Positions 13,995 to 14,791 of a stretch of 14,791 nt of DNA are shown here, one piece after another. The stretch's first letter is position 1; the number at the start of each line of letters is the position of its first letter. Origin of the DNA: an uncultured Clostridia bacterium (GTDB lineage: Bacteria > Bacillota > Clostridia > TANB77 > CAG-508). Made by a program: the position numbers and the translations under genes. The stretch covers positions 1 through 14,791 of the forward strand of contig CAKPLZ010000016.1 of the NCBI GenBank assembly GCA_934167835.1, written 5' to 3'. The notes beneath the pieces were generated by a model. It did no database searches. It was given only the letters and a program-made list of their open reading frames with translations, and had not been told where the DNA came from.

Positions 13995-13999
13995 CAAGT

Positions 14000-14040
14000 A
14001 AAATAGACAGAGCTTAAAGAGGGGGCTTTGTCTATTTTTT
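14000..14040 (+). terminator. Terminator after the nuclease-like gene
   Basis: AAAATAGACAGAGC pairs with GCTTTGTCTATTTT (14 bp, one G-T pair) around a loop of about 10 bases, then more T. Begins 6 bases after the stop. Confidence 0.9.
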
Positions 14041-14201
14041 AATGTAGTTATTTGGAAAGCAAATAAGGCGTTTCGGAAAAAAAAAATGGAAGAAGATGGA
14101 GAAATATTGTAAAAAAACATGGAAAAGTTGTCAATATTATGATAGAATGAGGAAGAAGTGAAAGATATTGATGATTTAACATTAAGGCGTATTAAGGTAC
14201 T

Positions 14202-14230
14202 TTGCATAGAATAAAAATTAATAGTATATA
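14202..14230 (+). promoter_or_regulatory. Promoter upstream of the decayed YHYH gene
   Basis: TTGCAT (14202-14207), 17-base spacer, TATATA (14225-14230). A ribosome site AAGGAGAG follows about 30 bases later. The rest of 14041-14200 holds no gene that I can support. Confidence 0.5.
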
Positions 14231-14273
14231 AGATGTTGAATTTTGAACAAATAAGCTGGAAGGAGAGAATTTA

Positions 14274-14620
14274 ATAGTACAATGTAAGAGTAACTGGTTT
14301 ATAAGATTCATTTCGATATGTGTTTTTTCAATATTAATAATAATGTGTAATATAACCTTTGCACATTCAGGAAGAACAGATTCGAATTGAGGACATAGGG
14401 ATAATAAAAATAAAAGTGGCTTAGGAAGCTAGCATTATCATTGTGGTAGACATAAAAAGAAGAAACAAGGAATACAACTAATGCTGTAATAAATAAAAAT
14501 AGTAATAAGGAAGTTTCAGATAGCAATTCTAAAAATTCGGATTTGGTAGGAACTATGATATGCTTAGGTATATTAGGTGGTGGAGGCTATTTAGGGTACA
14601 AGAAGAGAAAAGGTGGGTAG
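14274..14620 (+). pseudogene. Decayed gene for a small secreted YHYH-type protein
   Basis: A ribosome site (AAGGAGAG) is followed by ATA where ATG is expected (14274). The frame then encodes a polar start and a hydrophobic signal-peptide-like stretch (FIRFISICVFSILIIMCNIT), ending FAHSGRTDSN. This continues as GHRDNKNKSGLGS and HYHCGRH, matching the AHSGRTDxxGGHxDxxxxSGLGxYHYHCGGH pattern of small YHYH-domain exported proteins. Two in-frame stops interrupt it: TGA where glycine is expected and TAG where tyrosine of YHYH is expected. A further frame change near 14465 leads to a C-terminal GTMICLGILGGGGYLGYKKR membrane segment and TAG at 14618. The frame change is not at a CGG, and a lost start plus two nonsense codons indicate true decay. 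Confidence 0.65.
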
Positions 14621-14671
14621 CTCATAACTCTAAGGTGAGTTTGAAATAAATCTGCTTTACAATTTTGATTT

Positions 14672-14705
14672 AATCGTTACAGCTTGAGTGGTTGTAGCGA
14701 TTTTT
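14672..14705 (+). terminator. Terminator after the decayed YHYH gene
   Basis: AATCGTTACA pairs with TGTAGCGATT (one T-G pair), loop GCTTGAGTGGT, followed by TTT. From there to the window end (14706-14791) I see no gene. Confidence 0.7.
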
Positions 14706-14791
14706 GATATTCTCCAATTAGTTAACAATAATGACTAAAAATAGGCATTTTATGTGAAATTGGGGAAAAGTTGGGGAAGAAAATCCCATAA

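Noticed and set aside
14274..14620. TGA/TAG reassignment suggested by stops in the YHYH gene
   Set aside because: TGA ends rimM, while TAG ends ffh and khpA, at positions expected from family lengths. The gene also lost its start codon, so decay is simpler.
1..14791. CRISPR arrays, insertion sequences, introns or inteins
   Set aside because: No spaced direct repeats of the right size, no transposase or reverse transcriptase frames, and the gene interruptions are one base long.

Overview
The window is AT-rich, densely packed bacterial DNA with Firmicutes-type gene order and ribosome binding sites. The gene sets ylxM-ffh-rpsP-khpA-rimM-trmD-rplS and ftsA-ftsZ-spoIIGA-sigE point to a spore-forming, low-GC member of the Clostridia, probably not a well-studied species. 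I cannot name the genus.

Layout. 1-984 is the 3' end of an ABC-F ATPase gene. 1002-1235 (minus strand) is a small, visibly GC-richer zinc-ribbon gene with its own promoter and terminator. 1385-5377 is the SRP/ribosome-maturation operon. 5439-8011 holds ftsA and ftsZ with promoter and terminator. 8079-9692 is the sporulation pair spoIIGA-sigE (protease and its pro-sigma substrate). 9722-10717 carries a small membrane protein and a DedA protein, both with possible sigma-E-like promoters. 10822-12714 holds an initiator tRNA, then a leader peptide and attenuator, then an antibiotic-resistance-type ABC-F gene. 12897-13994 is a PD-(D/E)XK nuclease-like protein. 14202-14705 is a decayed gene for a small secreted YHYH-type protein.

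The main result is a recurrent +1 frame change. Five otherwise intact genes (ffh twice, trmD, spoIIGA, sigE, and the resistance-type ABC-F) contain six single-base frame breaks, and all six are the same. An extra C stands exactly at a codon boundary immediately before a glycine codon (GGA five times, GGC once), so the zero frame shows CGG. At five of the six sites, family knowledge says glycine belongs there; at ffh site 1 and in spoIIGA I am less sure of the ancestral residue. Skipping the C restores full-length proteins of normal size: Ffh 450, TrmD 221, SpoIIGA 288, SigE 238 and ABC-F 517 residues. I found no other in-frame CGG in any gene here on either strand, while CGT, CGC and CGA are used normally and CGG occurs freely out of frame. 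The simplest reading is that CGG is not decoded as arginine in this organism and instead triggers +1 movement, or four-base decoding of CGGN as glycine. That would be a genome-wide recoding rule affecting essential and sporulation genes. Sequencing error is a poor explanation because the extra base respects codon phase and codon identity each time.

How the genes connect: the first operon serves protein targeting (Ffh), ribosome assembly (S16, RimM, L19) and tRNA modification (TrmD makes m1G37, which itself guards against +1 frameshifting). FtsA and FtsZ build the division ring. SpoIIGA activates SigE in the mother cell during sporulation. The ABC-F gene appears to be controlled by translation of a 24-codon leader that folds into alternative anti-terminator and terminator hairpins.
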